This document shows positions 1 to 9,348 of a stretch of 64,000 nt of DNA, piece by piece. This DNA comes from Sphingomonas melonis (GTDB taxonomy: Bacteria > Pseudomonadota > Alphaproteobacteria > Sphingomonadales > Sphingomonadaceae), in assembly GCF_013409985.1 (NCBI RefSeq), contig NZ_JACCBY010000004.1, positions 124,001 through 188,000 of the forward strand. Reading direction: 5' to 3'. The notes beneath the pieces are model-generated. The model had not been told where the DNA came from. It searched no databases and saw nothing but the letters and a program-made list of their open reading frames with translations. Both the position numbers and the translations under genes were made by a program. Position 1 is the stretch's first letter. The number at the start of each line of letters is the position of its first letter.

Positions 1-823
1 TAAATCTCATTTCCGGCAGCTCGCGAGGACCACCCGTCGCCGCTGCCAGGGTCGACGCCTCGGGCGTAAGCCCGATGGCGTGGAACAGCGCGATAGCGCC
101 CGCTGATGCGGCACTGGCGCCCAGTGCCTTGAACTCATCCTCGTTCGTATCGGACGGCAGACCTATGATGGCTGGCACCCTTCCGGCCGAGCCTAACCCC
201 AGGACGTATCCGACTGCGGCAAAGTAGAGGTCGCGTGCGAGATCGCTCTCCCCAATCGAGGGTACCTCAACGATCAGCGTTGCCCGCCTATTCTCGGTCA
301 GGTGCAAGCCGGCAGCCGGAACGCGCCCGGTCAGCGCGGCACACAGATCGGTGAAGTCGCCATAGCGGTCGGTCCGTGCGCCAAGAACCGAGTTAGCGAA
401 GACGATCGCGTTGGATTCGGCCCAAGCGATGTGTTCGCCGACGCCTGGCCGCAGCATTCGTTGATAAGGCGCACAAGTCAGTGTGGGTAGGCATCCCAGC
501 GCCTCGTGCAACTCCGTCAGCTGCGTCTGCTCTGATATCAGGTCCACGGGGCCCTGGTGCCATCCAGGATGAACGACGTCTACCGCCGCAACGTTAAGTG
601 TCGTCGGCACACGCACCTGTCCGCCAAGGTCGACGAAGCGGCGCGCGAAATCGATGCTGGATGGGCCATGATAGAGGCATCCGTCGATATGGGCAGACTG
701 GATCGAGAGGAAGCGTTCGGCTGCGAACGCCTCGCCATATTGCATGAGTAGCCGCATGGCGTGGGCCGCTGCGGCGCCATGCTCGCCTGCCAGCAGCGCG
801 GTGTCGATGGGATCAAGTTGCAT
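1..823 (-). CDS. Aconitase X (AcnX) large catalytic subunit, partial at left edge
   Basis: The protein is a member of the aconitase-X family (DUF521), which in bacteria includes cis-3-hydroxy-L-proline dehydratase, an Fe-S enzyme yielding delta1-pyrroline-2-carboxylate. I translated it by eye: it opens with MQLDPIDTALLAGEHG, the usual AcnX start, and continues with SAHIDGCLYHG, GCLPTLTCAPYQ, AESNAIVFANSVLGAR, RYGDFTD and HLTENRRA, all in family order. About 274 codons are present of roughly 400; the 3' end lies outside the window. The start is set by homology; the frame is open upstream only to a TAG near 945. It follows a hydrolase gene in the same direction, 5 kb downstream of an ornithine cyclodeaminase-type reductase that would use its product. 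Family call is firm; the substrate is inferred from context. Confidence 0.85.
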   Translation of the reverse strand, partial: MQLDPIDTALLAGEHGAAAAHAMRLLMQYGEAFAAERFLSIQSAHIDGCLYHGPSSIDFARRFVDLGGQVRVPTTLNVAAVDVVHPGWHQGPVDLISEQTQLTELHEALGCLPTLTCAPYQRMLRPGVGEHIAWAESNAIVFANSVLGARTDRYGDFTDLCAALTGRVPAAGLHLTENRRATLIVEVPSIGESDLARDLYFAAVGYVLGLGSAGRVPAIIGLPSDTNEDEFKALGASAASAGAIALFHAIGLTPEASTLAAATGGPRELPEMRF

Positions 824-1029
824 CACAGGCGGACGATCGTTGAAAACGCGGGACGAGGTTTGTAGCTCGAACGATGGCTGCACTTGTCTTCTGCGGCCGG
901 CCTCTTGCTCGAATTTCGGCCCGCACTGTTGTTCGAGCGGCTAGGGCCGGGCTCCTGTGACCTGGCCGATCCGGTCGGCAATTCCATGCGATCGCGCAAT
1001 GCCATCGATGGTGAGAGACCTCGCGTCAT
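823..1029 (-). CDS. Small coupled reading frame of unknown function (68 aa)
   Basis: A 68-codon frame whose ATG overlaps the hydrolase stop (ATGA at 1029-1026) and whose TGA overlaps the AcnX ATG (TGATG at 825-821). Such double coupling is what a real operon gene would show. The protein is basic, Ser/Arg rich, has no signal peptide or membrane segment, and I recognise no family. It is too short, and has none of the motifs, for the AcnX small (DUF126 swivel) subunit that normally sits next to the large one. It could equally be chance coding in a 200-base spacer. Confidence 0.27.
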   Translation of the reverse strand: MTRGLSPSMALRDRMELPTGSARSQEPGPSRSNNSAGRNSSKRPAAEDKCSHRSSYKPRPAFSTIVRL

Positions 1030-1967
1030 ACGCGCGTGACCAAACCAGCCTGGACACTCGGCGGATTTGGATCGAGCAACTTGCGTAGGCCAAAAGTCAG
1101 CCCTGGCCCGAGTATCGTGTGGTGCGTGGTATCCTCCAGAACACCGGTGAAGATCCGGTCAGACTGTTTGGCCTCCGACACCGCTTCGCCCAGGAATTGA
1201 ACATTGCGGGTCATGTGGAGCTCGCTTGGACTGATCGCCTCCTCTCGATCGCCCGCCAACGTCACCACGCGCGGAAAAGGCGAAGCGGCCTTCAGCGCCG
1301 CACGCCATTGCCGCAGCAACAGATGGTCGTCGAACCACAGCGACGGGCTAAGCGCCAGCACATTTGAAAATAGCGTCGGCTTCTTCAGTGCGGTTTCCAG
1401 CGCAAAGAGGCCTCCGAGCGAGTGTCCAACAAGCGTGGACTGCGCGACATCGACAGTGAATGTGCGCTCGATCATCGGCTTTACGACCGATCCGATGAAA
1501 TGCCGGAATGGAACAGAGCCCCCATAGCGAACGCCCTTGATTGGCCCATTGGCGTTTGGCGTGAGGTCATAGCGCCGGCGCGACGACTTATCCGCTGCAG
1601 CCGGATCAGCGTAACCCAGCCCAATTACCAAGCAGGGTGGTACCGATCCGCCCCACTGCATCGTTCGCACCAGACCTGCGACGACCGCAAAATTGTCCCA
1701 TCCGTCCAGTACGTAGATCGGCACAGGTTTGCGGCCGCGGATCATCAGCGGCAGCTCTTCCTCCACTGGATGGGGATGCGCGATCTGAATGGTGAGCGCC
1801 TGTCCGTCTGGCATGGTAAGCAGGCGCTGCTCGCTATCGTTGAGGACGGCAGGTGCCGGGGCGGGAGCAGCTAAATGTGAACCACGCAGAGCGGTTGCCT
1901 GCACGCCTGTGGACGCAAGTGCGGCGGAGCTGCCCAGCAACACTCCGCGTCGTGAGAAGTCGGTCAA
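1026..1967 (-). CDS. Exported alpha/beta-hydrolase of the esterase D / IroE-like family
   Basis: A 313-aa protein of the putative esterase family (PF00756), which includes siderophore and acyl esterases. The N-terminus has a Tat-like signal (SRRGVLLGSS, then a hydrophobic stretch to about residue 27). The nucleophile motif GHSLGG lies near residue 183, followed by ALSPSLWFDD, a hallmark of this family, and a late histidine in EDTTHHTILG fits the catalytic His. The start overlaps the end of the permease gene by four bases (ATGA), so the two are translationally coupled. Substrate cannot be read from sequence; in this locus it may hydrolyse an ester or modified peptide taken up by the receptor. 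Confidence 0.8.
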   Translation of the reverse strand: MTDFSRRGVLLGSSAALASTGVQATALRGSHLAAPAPAPAVLNDSEQRLLTMPDGQALTIQIAHPHPVEEELPLMIRGRKPVPIYVLDGWDNFAVVAGLVRTMQWGGSVPPCLVIGLGYADPAAADKSSRRRYDLTPNANGPIKGVRYGGSVPFRHFIGSVVKPMIERTFTVDVAQSTLVGHSLGGLFALETALKKPTLFSNVLALSPSLWFDDHLLLRQWRAALKAASPFPRVVTLAGDREEAISPSELHMTRNVQFLGEAVSEAKQSDRIFTGVLEDTTHHTILGPGLTFGLRKLLDPNPPSVQAGLVTRV

Positions 1968-2881
1968 CGCGGGTCTCCTGCGATGATATTCGTGTTTGTC
2001 GAAGGTGTCGGCGCCGTATGGCCGGAGGACGCGCGCGCGCGCGCGGCGGAGCGCAGCATCAATACTGCAGCATAGGCGACGACCGCGACTACCCCCCAGC
2101 GTAGCGCACCAAGCGGCAGCGACTTGATGAGAAAGGCGGCCAGCAGCACCGCTGGCGCCCCACCGATCGCCATGCCCGCCACCAACCCCATATTTAGTGG
2201 TCGCGTGCGGACGATAGCTGTGCCGCTTGCGACAAAAATTAGCGCGGCGGACCCCATCATAATCGGAAAAGCAGCGCGCGGATCCATGCCAAGCAGGCTG
2301 ACCAAGATCAGCGTAGGCGCAAAGCTGCCGATGCCAAGGTTGGTGAGTATGCCGAGCATAAAAGACGCGGTGGCGAGGAGCAAGAAACCGCTTGGCGGTA
2401 GCGACGATGCGGTGCCGCCACCCGGGAAGATGCTCAGATTGGCAAGGCTATAGAGCACCGCCGCAATCAGCAGTCCTACACCGATGGTTGTTTGTATGGC
2501 ACGTACCGGCAGCTGTGGCGCCAGTGCGACACCGAGAACCGCGCCAAGACCAGACGCGGCGATGCAACTCGCGAGCAGCATTGGATCAACCGCCACAGAG
2601 GTGATGTAGACGAAAGCCTCTGTGACAGTTGCGATCGTATAGCCAACGATCATGGTAGAAGGAATCAGTACGTCGGGCGTGAGCCGACGTATCTTGAGAT
2701 ATGCGGTGGATGGTGCGAAAGAGCCTATACCGAGTGCATCAAAGAAATTGGCGACAGCGCTTAGCAGTATGCCCTCCAGCCGCGGTGAAACTGGATCCCG
2801 CCACCAGCGCAGCGCGAGCGCTACGACAAAGACAAGCGTGGCCAATCCAAGCACGGTGAGCAGCACTGCTAGGTACGGCAT
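1964..2881 (-). CDS. TauE/SafE-family membrane permease
   Basis: A 305-aa integral membrane protein with about eight hydrophobic segments. The two halves repeat the motif GIGSFAPS/GIGSFAPT (near residues 52 and 186), the internal duplication typical of TauE/SafE transporters, which move sulfite, sulfoacetate or other organic anions. It begins about 70 bases after the M2 peptidase stop and overlaps the following esterase gene, so it belongs to the same minus-strand operon. In this setting it may export a by-product of peptide or hydroxyproline breakdown; that role is inference. The C-terminal 30 residues are polar and Ser/Thr rich. Confidence 0.78.
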   Translation of the reverse strand: MPYLAVLLTVLGLATLVFVVALALRWWRDPVSPRLEGILLSAVANFFDALGIGSFAPSTAYLKIRRLTPDVLIPSTMIVGYTIATVTEAFVYITSVAVDPMLLASCIAASGLGAVLGVALAPQLPVRAIQTTIGVGLLIAAVLYSLANLSIFPGGGTASSLPPSGFLLLATASFMLGILTNLGIGSFAPTLILVSLLGMDPRAAFPIMMGSAALIFVASGTAIVRTRPLNMGLVAGMAIGGAPAVLLAAFLIKSLPLGALRWGVVAVVAYAAVLMLRSAARARASSGHTAPTPSTNTNIIAGDPR

Positions 2882-2950
2882 GGCGTCCCCCGCACGACAT
2901 CGGAAAGAGCTAAATTTCTGCTCGGGTTCGCTGGGCCTGGATGCCGACCT

Positions 2951-4900
2951 TTACCAGCCACATCGCTCTCCGGCGTTTTGCTGATCCAGCCAATGCTCTA
3001 ACGGCCGGTAATAGGCGATCATCGCGCGAGGATCGGCATCCGATTGCCCGGTAAATAGCTTCAATGCTTCGGCATTGGACCGTGAACCGCCGAGTGCAAG
3101 CATGGCCTTCAACCGCGTGCCTACTGCCTTGCTGCCGAAGATGGAACACCGGTGAAGCGGTCCCTTCCAGCGGGCGATGCGGCAAGCGGCTTCCTGAAAT
3201 TGGTACTGGTAGAGGCGCGCCTTGAGGTAGCTTATGTAAGGGACATTCTCTGGAACGTGATATTTAGCGCCAGCATCAAAGCCGTTATCGGGACGGGGGG
3301 TTGGGGGCGCCATTCCCTGATACTCGCCCACCAGCTCCCACCAGCTACGGTTGTAGTCGTCAGGTTTGATTGTGCCAGCAAACACGTTCCAGCGCCACTT
3401 GTCGAGCGCGGTGGCAAAGGCGAGCAGCGGGACTTTGTCCAACGCACCTTGAAGGAGCTGATCAATATCATCGCCGCCCGAAGCATCGGGGGGGAGCACG
3501 CCAATTTTACGATAATTCGTTGGTGTGGTCGCTGACAGCGCAATGAAATCGCCAATTCCCTCGTGAAATCCTTCGTCGGCGCCCCGGCGGAACAGGAATG
3601 GCTGGTCGGCGTAGCTTAGGTAATAAAAGTCATGTCCAAGCTCGTGGTAAACGATACGAAATTGAGAACGATTGACGAGCAGGCACATTTTCAACCGAAC
3701 ATCGCGACTGGTATTGATCGTCCAGGCCGATGGATTGCAATCTACGGACCGGTCGGCTGGCTTTACGAACTGCGATGTTGTCCAGAAACTTTGCGGCAGT
3801 GGATCAAAACCAAGCGAGGTGTAAAATGCCTCTGCCGTACGAACCATGCGGAGGGGATCATAGCCGGCAGCCTGCAGATAGTGATCAATGTCTGGTCGCG
3901 CTGCGGCATCGGGCTGGAGCACATCCAAGATGTTGATCCAGCTTTGTCCCCACATATTGCCCAACAGGTCAGCGCGGATGGGACCGGTCCGGGGCTGCAC
4001 TGTTGTCCCGTAGCGTAGCGAAAGCCGCTTCCGCGTGAAGCAGTGCAATGCCTGATAGAGCGGGCGCAGCGCTGCCCAGGCGCTATCTACATCCTGTGCT
4101 ACCTGCGCAGGGGGGCGATCATATCCTGACCGCCACAACTCCCCCATGTCCGCAAAGCCGAGGCTACGTGCTCCCTTCGCCGACAGGCGAACCATGTCGA
4201 CATAGGCCGGCTTCATCCGCGTGGCCGTGCTACGCCAACCTTCCCACAGCTTCCGAGCCTCGGCAGGGTCGCGGGTCTTCGCCAACAGCACTTCGGCCTC
4301 GGCAAGCGAAGTCGGCTTCCCGTTGAAGAGGAACGAGCCGGTCGCGAACTGGCTGCTCAGTTGCGTCTGGTCGGCAGCGAGCTGCGCGGCCTCCTGATGG
4401 TCGGTTGGCGGTGGAACGATGGTGGCGATCCGCAGCAGTGCAAGCTTGCGGCGCGAAACCGGATCGACGTGGGTGGGATCGTAGGCAGTCGCCTGGCGGG
4501 CAAGATCAAGGCTGAGTGCATTCAGCCGCATGCGTGCTTCACTGCTGATCTTGTCGGTGTCCGGCGTGATATAGGTGGTGTTTACCCAGTCAGCCCGATT
4601 AGCCTCGGCCGTCGCCGTTTCCAGCGCGGCTTCCGCCTTGGCTAAAAATATGTCTACCCGTACCGGGGCCGGTGCTGCGGCCAGTACCGGCGGTTTTCCA
4701 CCTGGCATTGGAGATGCGAGCGTAGGCAAGCCGTCTGACCGTTCGCTCGCGGGTCGGGAGACCTTCTGCGCGGTTGCGACGTCATATCCTGCACCGGTGA
4801 GGATTGAACCAAGGACGATCATCGGCGCGATGCCAAACACCGAGCGAGACAACCGCGTCTTTCCGGTTGGATCGATGCTTGTCTTTGAAGCCAGGTTCAT
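2951..4900 (-). CDS. Peptidase family M2 (ACE-like peptidyl-dipeptidase)
   Basis: A 649-aa exported zinc peptidase homologous to angiotensin-converting enzyme, which removes C-terminal dipeptides. A signal or anchor lies in residues 20-45. The zinc site is intact: HELGH at residues 419-423 and the third ligand Glu447 in GFHEGIGD, with the same 24-residue spacing as ACE His387 to Glu411; CNPSAWTI at 388-395 matches the ACE segment before the active site. The start overlaps the stop of the upstream reductase gene (4897-4900). Together with the M24 peptidase in the same run it gives a two-enzyme set for trimming proline-rich peptides, probably in the periplasm. Confidence 0.92.
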   Translation of the reverse strand: MNLASKTSIDPTGKTRLSRSVFGIAPMIVLGSILTGAGYDVATAQKVSRPASERSDGLPTLASPMPGGKPPVLAAAPAPVRVDIFLAKAEAALETATAEANRADWVNTTYITPDTDKISSEARMRLNALSLDLARQATAYDPTHVDPVSRRKLALLRIATIVPPPTDHQEAAQLAADQTQLSSQFATGSFLFNGKPTSLAEAEVLLAKTRDPAEARKLWEGWRSTATRMKPAYVDMVRLSAKGARSLGFADMGELWRSGYDRPPAQVAQDVDSAWAALRPLYQALHCFTRKRLSLRYGTTVQPRTGPIRADLLGNMWGQSWINILDVLQPDAAARPDIDHYLQAAGYDPLRMVRTAEAFYTSLGFDPLPQSFWTTSQFVKPADRSVDCNPSAWTINTSRDVRLKMCLLVNRSQFRIVYHELGHDFYYLSYADQPFLFRRGADEGFHEGIGDFIALSATTPTNYRKIGVLPPDASGGDDIDQLLQGALDKVPLLAFATALDKWRWNVFAGTIKPDDYNRSWWELVGEYQGMAPPTPRPDNGFDAGAKYHVPENVPYISYLKARLYQYQFQEAACRIARWKGPLHRCSIFGSKAVGTRLKAMLALGGSRSNAEALKLFTGQSDADPRAMIAYYRPLEHWLDQQNAGERCGW

Positions 4901-5901
4901 GTGCGCGCGCCAATCGCATTGTCACGCAAGCTAAAGACCTCTGCCCGTCGCCGCTGCCAGACGGTGATCGCAGTCGCCAAGTCAGCACGAGCGGTGCCAA
5001 CCGATTTAAAGATCGTGATCTCGCTTTCTGTACATCTGCCTGTCGTGAGAGAGGCGAGACTTGCCAGATCACCTCGGATCGACGCCGGCGTTATGGCTCC
5101 CGTCTGAAGCGGATCGATCAAATCTCCAGCTTCGTGAAGAGCAGCTTGGTCGTCGACGTATACAGGACCTGACGCAATGCCCTCATCGTCCAATTCTCGC
5201 ATGTCTGGGCGGTAGCCACCGATCAAATCTACATGCGTTCCTGGTCGGAGCCACCGGCCCTGGATGAGCGGCTGGGTAGCTCTGGTAGCCGCCACAACGA
5301 TGTCAGCGGCTTGCACCGCAAGTTGAAGGTCGCAGCAGACGTCGATGTCGATGTCGATCAGGCGATGGCGCAAGCGCTGCGCCGCAAGATGCGCCTTCGC
5401 GGTATCTCTTGCCCAAAGTGTGATACGTTTCAGCTGGCGCGCTTCGGCGTGAGCCGCGGCGATGTATGTGCAAAGGTGTCCTGCGCCCAGTATTGCTAGG
5501 TGGGAGGCATCCTGCCGAGCCAGCCTGGCCGCCGCTAGCGCCGAGACCGCAGCAGTTCGCCAACCTGTAAGCTCGCCCGCATCCATGGTGGCGAGCACTT
5601 CGCCCGTTCGAAAATCAGCAAGCGTGAACAGTCCAGAAATAACTGGTCGTTCGGTGCCCGCGTTCCCCGGGTTAACCGTCAGCATTTTAATGCCGGCATA
5701 ACCGTCAGATACCACCGGCATCACGAGGAGTTCAGTTCCGCCCGTCCAGTCAAGGCGTTGCCGCAGAGGTGCATGACTCTGCCCCAGGAAGAAGTCTGAC
5801 AAGCTCTCCAGAAGCCTTGCCCCAGCGAGAACGCGCGCGACGTCCGCCGCCGCCAGGTGTAAAATCCCATGGTTTGTGGGCGCGTTCGCACGGAACGACA
5901 T
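4897..5901 (-). CDS. Ornithine cyclodeaminase/mu-crystallin family protein, likely delta1-pyrroline-2-carboxylate reductase
   Basis: About 334 aa. The family includes ornithine cyclodeaminase, alanine dehydrogenase and the NAD(P)H-dependent reductase that makes L-proline from delta1-pyrroline-2-carboxylate. Visible are the substrate-side GIKMLTVNPGN, the Arg-rich GWRTAAVSALAA, the dinucleotide motif AILGAGHLCTY and GTHVDLIGGYRPDMREL. The frame is open to 5970, but I chose ATG 5901 because AAAGGAAAC lies just upstream and the extra 23 residues do not look like the family. It overlaps the M2 peptidase by four bases. Its partner is the AcnX dehydratase at the left edge; that pairing is the main argument for the reductase role over cyclodeaminase. 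Confidence 0.85.
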   Translation of the reverse strand: MSFRANAPTNHGILHLAAADVARVLAGARLLESLSDFFLGQSHAPLRQRLDWTGGTELLVMPVVSDGYAGIKMLTVNPGNAGTERPVISGLFTLADFRTGEVLATMDAGELTGWRTAAVSALAAARLARQDASHLAILGAGHLCTYIAAAHAEARQLKRITLWARDTAKAHLAAQRLRHRLIDIDIDVCCDLQLAVQAADIVVAATRATQPLIQGRWLRPGTHVDLIGGYRPDMRELDDEGIASGPVYVDDQAALHEAGDLIDPLQTGAITPASIRGDLASLASLTTGRCTESEITIFKSVGTARADLATAITVWQRRRAEVFSLRDNAIGART

Positions 5902-6003
5902 TCTGTTTCCTTTTTCCCAAGAGTCGATATCCCGGGAGCGAGCGGTTAGCGTTTGAGTTTGTTGCCTCATGCATCACAGCCGATCTTCAAGGTCGAAGTA
6001 CCG

Positions 6004-8292
6004 TCAAATGGACCAATCAAAAGTCAATCGAATAGTTCTCGGCTTGATTGTTCCCAACTGATCATAATAGGTCCCGACGCCAAGCAATTCGCCAAAGTAT
6101 CGGGGAAATGTATAATCGTCTGTAACCCCGCGCTTATCGAACAGATTGTCTGCTGCCAGCGTCAAGCGCCATGACCCTGCGTCGACACCTGTGCGCAAGC
6201 CAAAGGTCTCGAAGCCCGGAATGAGGACGTATGGTGTATTGACACTCAGACGGTAGCTGTTGGGTCGGTTTGAGCTGAAGGTAAATGTCCCGCCAGCGAA
6301 GCCCTTAAGCTGATCGGAAATCGGGCGTTCATAATCAGCGGTCAACGACCCTGACCACCGTGGCGCACCAGCCATCCGTTCGCCCGGCACGGCGCCGACC
6401 CCTGTCCGTTCGTCAGACGTAATCCTGGAGTCAGTATAGGACAACGTTCCAGCAAGGTTGAGCCCTTGTACCGGCAGCAGGGTAGCCGAAGCCTCAAAGC
6501 CCTTACTATCGGCTGTCCCGTTATTGCCGCGGAAGGTTAAGCGGTTGACGATAAGAGGCAGCTGTATGGATGACCAGTCAATGTAAAAGCCTGAGAGCGT
6601 GAAGGTCGCCTTCTTGTCAGGCGTGCTCAGTTTCAGACCTGCCTCGTAGTTTGTCAGCTCCTCCGGTCCGAACGAAGGCGGGATCGCCTGCCCGACGGCG
6701 AAGAAGTTGGGTCCACCGGCGCGGTACCCAGTGGAAACATTGGCGTAGAGGAGGATATCTTTAGCCGGATGGAACCGGCCGGTCGCGCTCCAGGTAACCT
6801 TATTGTCGTCGGACGCACCGCTTCGGCCGTTGAACGCGCCGGAATTATTAGTCCCAAAACCGTTCTGATCATTGTGACTATATCGAACGCCGCCCGCAAT
6901 ATCAAACATGCCGTTAAAGTAGTAGGTTGCATTCGCGAACACAGCCTTCTCGGCATAGCTCGCAATTGTGCCGCTGACGTCACTGTCCAGCGACTGCATT
7001 GACGGCAGATCGATAAGGTAATCAGTCGATGTACGGTTATAATGTTCGTTGGTGTAAAAACCGCCTAGCTGCCACTCAAGACCATGGCCCGAAGCACTCG
7101 GTGACTGCAGCCTCACCTCCTGCACGAACTTGTTATTCGTGCCCTTAAAGACGGTGCTATACTGAGATGTGGGGTCGATTGCCACTGAGGTACTGGCCCG
7201 GCTGAAACGCTGCCGCGTCCAGGCGGTCGATGAGATCAGGCTGGCAAAGCCGAAGTCGTAGCTCACCACGGCATTGTACATGTTAAAGCGGTCTGACACG
7301 CCTTCGGGGATCGGTCGCGCTTGCGTCAGATCGCCAAATGCTGGCGTCTGCGTGGTGCGGAGCGCGTCGACCGAAGAGTCGCCGCCTGTGGTCAGGCGTT
7401 GGAGCAGCGCCGTCAGCTTGATGGTCAAACCGCTTAGCGGGCGGAGTTCCAGAATGGCCCGACCGCCCCTGTTCTTGGCCCAGTTCACGTCTTTCTCGTT
7501 CAGAGAGACATTGTCGATGTAGCCCGCATCCTTGCGATAGAAGCCTACCACTCGCAGAGCGGCCCAATCGGCCATGGGAACGTTGATCATGCCCTTGATG
7601 CCAAGGTCCGTACCGCCCTTGTGAACGGCACCTATGTTGGCTGATCCGGCCGCAGCAACGCGATCAAATTTCGGTGATTGGGGCACGTATTTGATAACAC
7701 CCCCAAGGGCGTTGGCACCGTAAAGCGTGCCTTGCGGACCACGCAGGATTTCGACCCGCTGCAGATCGAAGGGATCCGGATCGATGTTCAGATCCCCCGA
7801 CAGCGACGACGTCGCGGAGGTGTTCAACGGTACCTCGTCGAAGTACGTGGCCACGGAGGTACTCGGCTGCGTCGTACCAACATTTACGCCGCGTATGCTG
7901 ATCTGAGTTCGACCTGGCGTGACGCTTTGAAACGAGACACCAGGAGCGAGACGGATGAAGTCCTGGAACGAGCTCAAGCCGAGCTCCTGAAGGCGATTGC
8001 CGCTTAGCGCAGTAACGGAACTCGCAACGTTGAGGAGGGTGTCGTCACGCTTGGCGGCGGTCACGACGATATCGCTGTCGTTCGACGCGGTCACCGCGGG
8101 TGTAGCTGCTTGATCGGCAGCGGGATCGCTATTGGTCGTGGGGGTATTCCCACTGGTCTGAGCAGAGGCACCCTGAGCGGCCAGAAGAGGAAGAGCTGCA
8201 ACACTGGTCAATATAATTGCACGCGCGGCCCTGCGGATCGCGCTGATCGACGTACCAGAGACGCCTTCACCATAGCCAAAAACCGGTCCCAT
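6004..8292 (-). CDS. TonB-dependent outer-membrane receptor (peptide-locus receptor)
   Basis: A TonB-dependent receptor of about 762 aa counted from ATG 8292; the frame is open to 8448, but this start has GGAAGGGG close upstream and a normal signal peptide ending in AQGASAQ. After the signal comes a TonB-box-like SDIVVTAAKRDDT, a plug domain (ISIRGVN, RVEILRGPQGTLYGANALGGVI) and the barrel, ending in the aromatic-rich TIRLTFDWSI. It lies about 100 bases before the reductase gene and downstream of the XRE-cupin regulator. The likely cargo is a peptide or amino-acid derivative handled by the neighbouring peptidases; the sequence alone does not show the ligand. Confidence 0.93.
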   Translation of the reverse strand: MGPVFGYGEGVSGTSISAIRRAARAIILTSVAALPLLAAQGASAQTSGNTPTTNSDPAADQAATPAVTASNDSDIVVTAAKRDDTLLNVASSVTALSGNRLQELGLSSFQDFIRLAPGVSFQSVTPGRTQISIRGVNVGTTQPSTSVATYFDEVPLNTSATSSLSGDLNIDPDPFDLQRVEILRGPQGTLYGANALGGVIKYVPQSPKFDRVAAAGSANIGAVHKGGTDLGIKGMINVPMADWAALRVVGFYRKDAGYIDNVSLNEKDVNWAKNRGGRAILELRPLSGLTIKLTALLQRLTTGGDSSVDALRTTQTPAFGDLTQARPIPEGVSDRFNMYNAVVSYDFGFASLISSTAWTRQRFSRASTSVAIDPTSQYSTVFKGTNNKFVQEVRLQSPSASGHGLEWQLGGFYTNEHYNRTSTDYLIDLPSMQSLDSDVSGTIASYAEKAVFANATYYFNGMFDIAGGVRYSHNDQNGFGTNNSGAFNGRSGASDDNKVTWSATGRFHPAKDILLYANVSTGYRAGGPNFFAVGQAIPPSFGPEELTNYEAGLKLSTPDKKATFTLSGFYIDWSSIQLPLIVNRLTFRGNNGTADSKGFEASATLLPVQGLNLAGTLSYTDSRITSDERTGVGAVPGERMAGAPRWSGSLTADYERPISDQLKGFAGGTFTFSSNRPNSYRLSVNTPYVLIPGFETFGLRTGVDAGSWRLTLAADNLFDKRGVTDDYTFPRYFGELLGVGTYYDQLGTIKPRTIRLTFDWSI

Positions 8293-8589
8293 CTGCCCAC
8301 CCCTTCCGATTCTTCCATTTCGCAAGAAACTTGCCGAACAGTCACATCGGTTTTCCATTATGTCAATAGCGGCAAAGCGACCTAGAACATCATGGTTGCG
8401 ATGGCGGGCAGCCGCGCACCCGGCATCACTTAGGGGGATAAGCACCATTATTGAGGTGCCGATCGCTCGATGCCGGCAGCTCAGGACAAATTACAGTGAG
8501 GTCGTGTGAATGCGGCCAAAGCCATCGCAAACGATGACCTGGCCGTCTTGTCAAATCAGAAGGATTTACAATGAAGCGAGAGGTGTTGC

Positions 8590-9243
8590 TTATGTGTCTA
8601 CAAGCTTCACCTTTGCTTCCTGAGCCGTAGGCTGTTCCAGCGGATCATCGCCAGCCTGTTCACTTGATGCGATGATGAGGATCCGGGCTGGTCCCGGACC
8701 CGCGTTCAGGTACACATGTCCGACATGACTATCGAAGTAGGTCGACTCGCCCACAGCTAGGCGAAGAGGTGCATAAAGGTCGGTACGAACCTCAACCATC
8801 CCTTCGAGAACATAGGCAAATTCCTCTCCAGGGTGTCTCAGCAATCCCGTGAATTCATTGAGTGATCTAGCATGTAACTCCATGATGATCGGGGAGAACC
8901 GTTTGGCGACTAGATCCTCTGCGAGGTATCTGTAGCTGTAGACACCTGCCTCGATAATAAATCCGCTGCTACTGCGTTGAACGCTGCGACGGCCCAATAG
9001 CGTTGGCATGCTGCCATAATCGAATGTGCCACCTTCTGTGAAAAGGCGAGCAATGTCCACTTGGAGTGAAGATGCTAGCTGGATCAGCTTGTCGTAGGTT
9101 AATGATCGCTGCCCGTTTTCTATTTTAGATAATGTTGACACCGCAAGACCCGTTTCTTTCGAAGCCTGCGCTAGACTCCACCCACGCTCTTTGCGGATAG
9201 CTCGGAGCGCCGCCCCCAAAGTGGGCTTATCAGATCCCGTCAT
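8590..9243 (-). CDS. XRE-family transcription regulator with C-terminal cupin domain
   Basis: About 217 aa from ATG 9243 (an in-frame ATG also lies at 9312). Residues 8-65 form an HTH_3 domain (LGAALRAIRKERGWSLAQAS, then VSTLSKIENGQRSL). The C-terminal half is a cupin barrel (HPGEEFAYVLEGMVEV, VGESTYFDSHVGHVY), the sensor arrangement seen in regulators of amino-acid, polyamine and sulfur-compound catabolism. It sits between the M24 peptidase and the TonB receptor, all co-directional, and is the obvious local regulator. An 11-bp palindrome at 9316-9326 precedes it and an inverted repeat at 10636-10656 precedes the M24 gene; both are candidate binding sites. Confidence 0.88.
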   Translation of the reverse strand: MTGSDKPTLGAALRAIRKERGWSLAQASKETGLAVSTLSKIENGQRSLTYDKLIQLASSLQVDIARLFTEGGTFDYGSMPTLLGRRSVQRSSSGFIIEAGVYSYRYLAEDLVAKRFSPIIMELHARSLNEFTGLLRHPGEEFAYVLEGMVEVRTDLYAPLRLAVGESTYFDSHVGHVYLNAGPGPARILIIASSEQAGDDPLEQPTAQEAKVKLVDT

Positions 9244-9315
9244 TGCCTTGTTGTCTTCCGAGTTGATCGCTTCACCGCACGAACGTGGCGGATTTCGGCT
9301 ATTTTGCCACATTTC

Positions 9316-9326
9316 TCCAACTTGGA
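9316..9326. promoter_or_regulatory. Candidate operator upstream of the XRE-cupin regulator
   Basis: TCCAACTTGGA is a perfect 5+1+5 inverted repeat in the gap between the M24 peptidase stop and the regulator. Its position just ahead of the regulator gene fits autoregulation. No footprint or second identical copy was found, so this is a proposal. Confidence 0.35.
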
Positions 9327-9348
9327 AAGCTCTGTGTACCCTTGTTCG

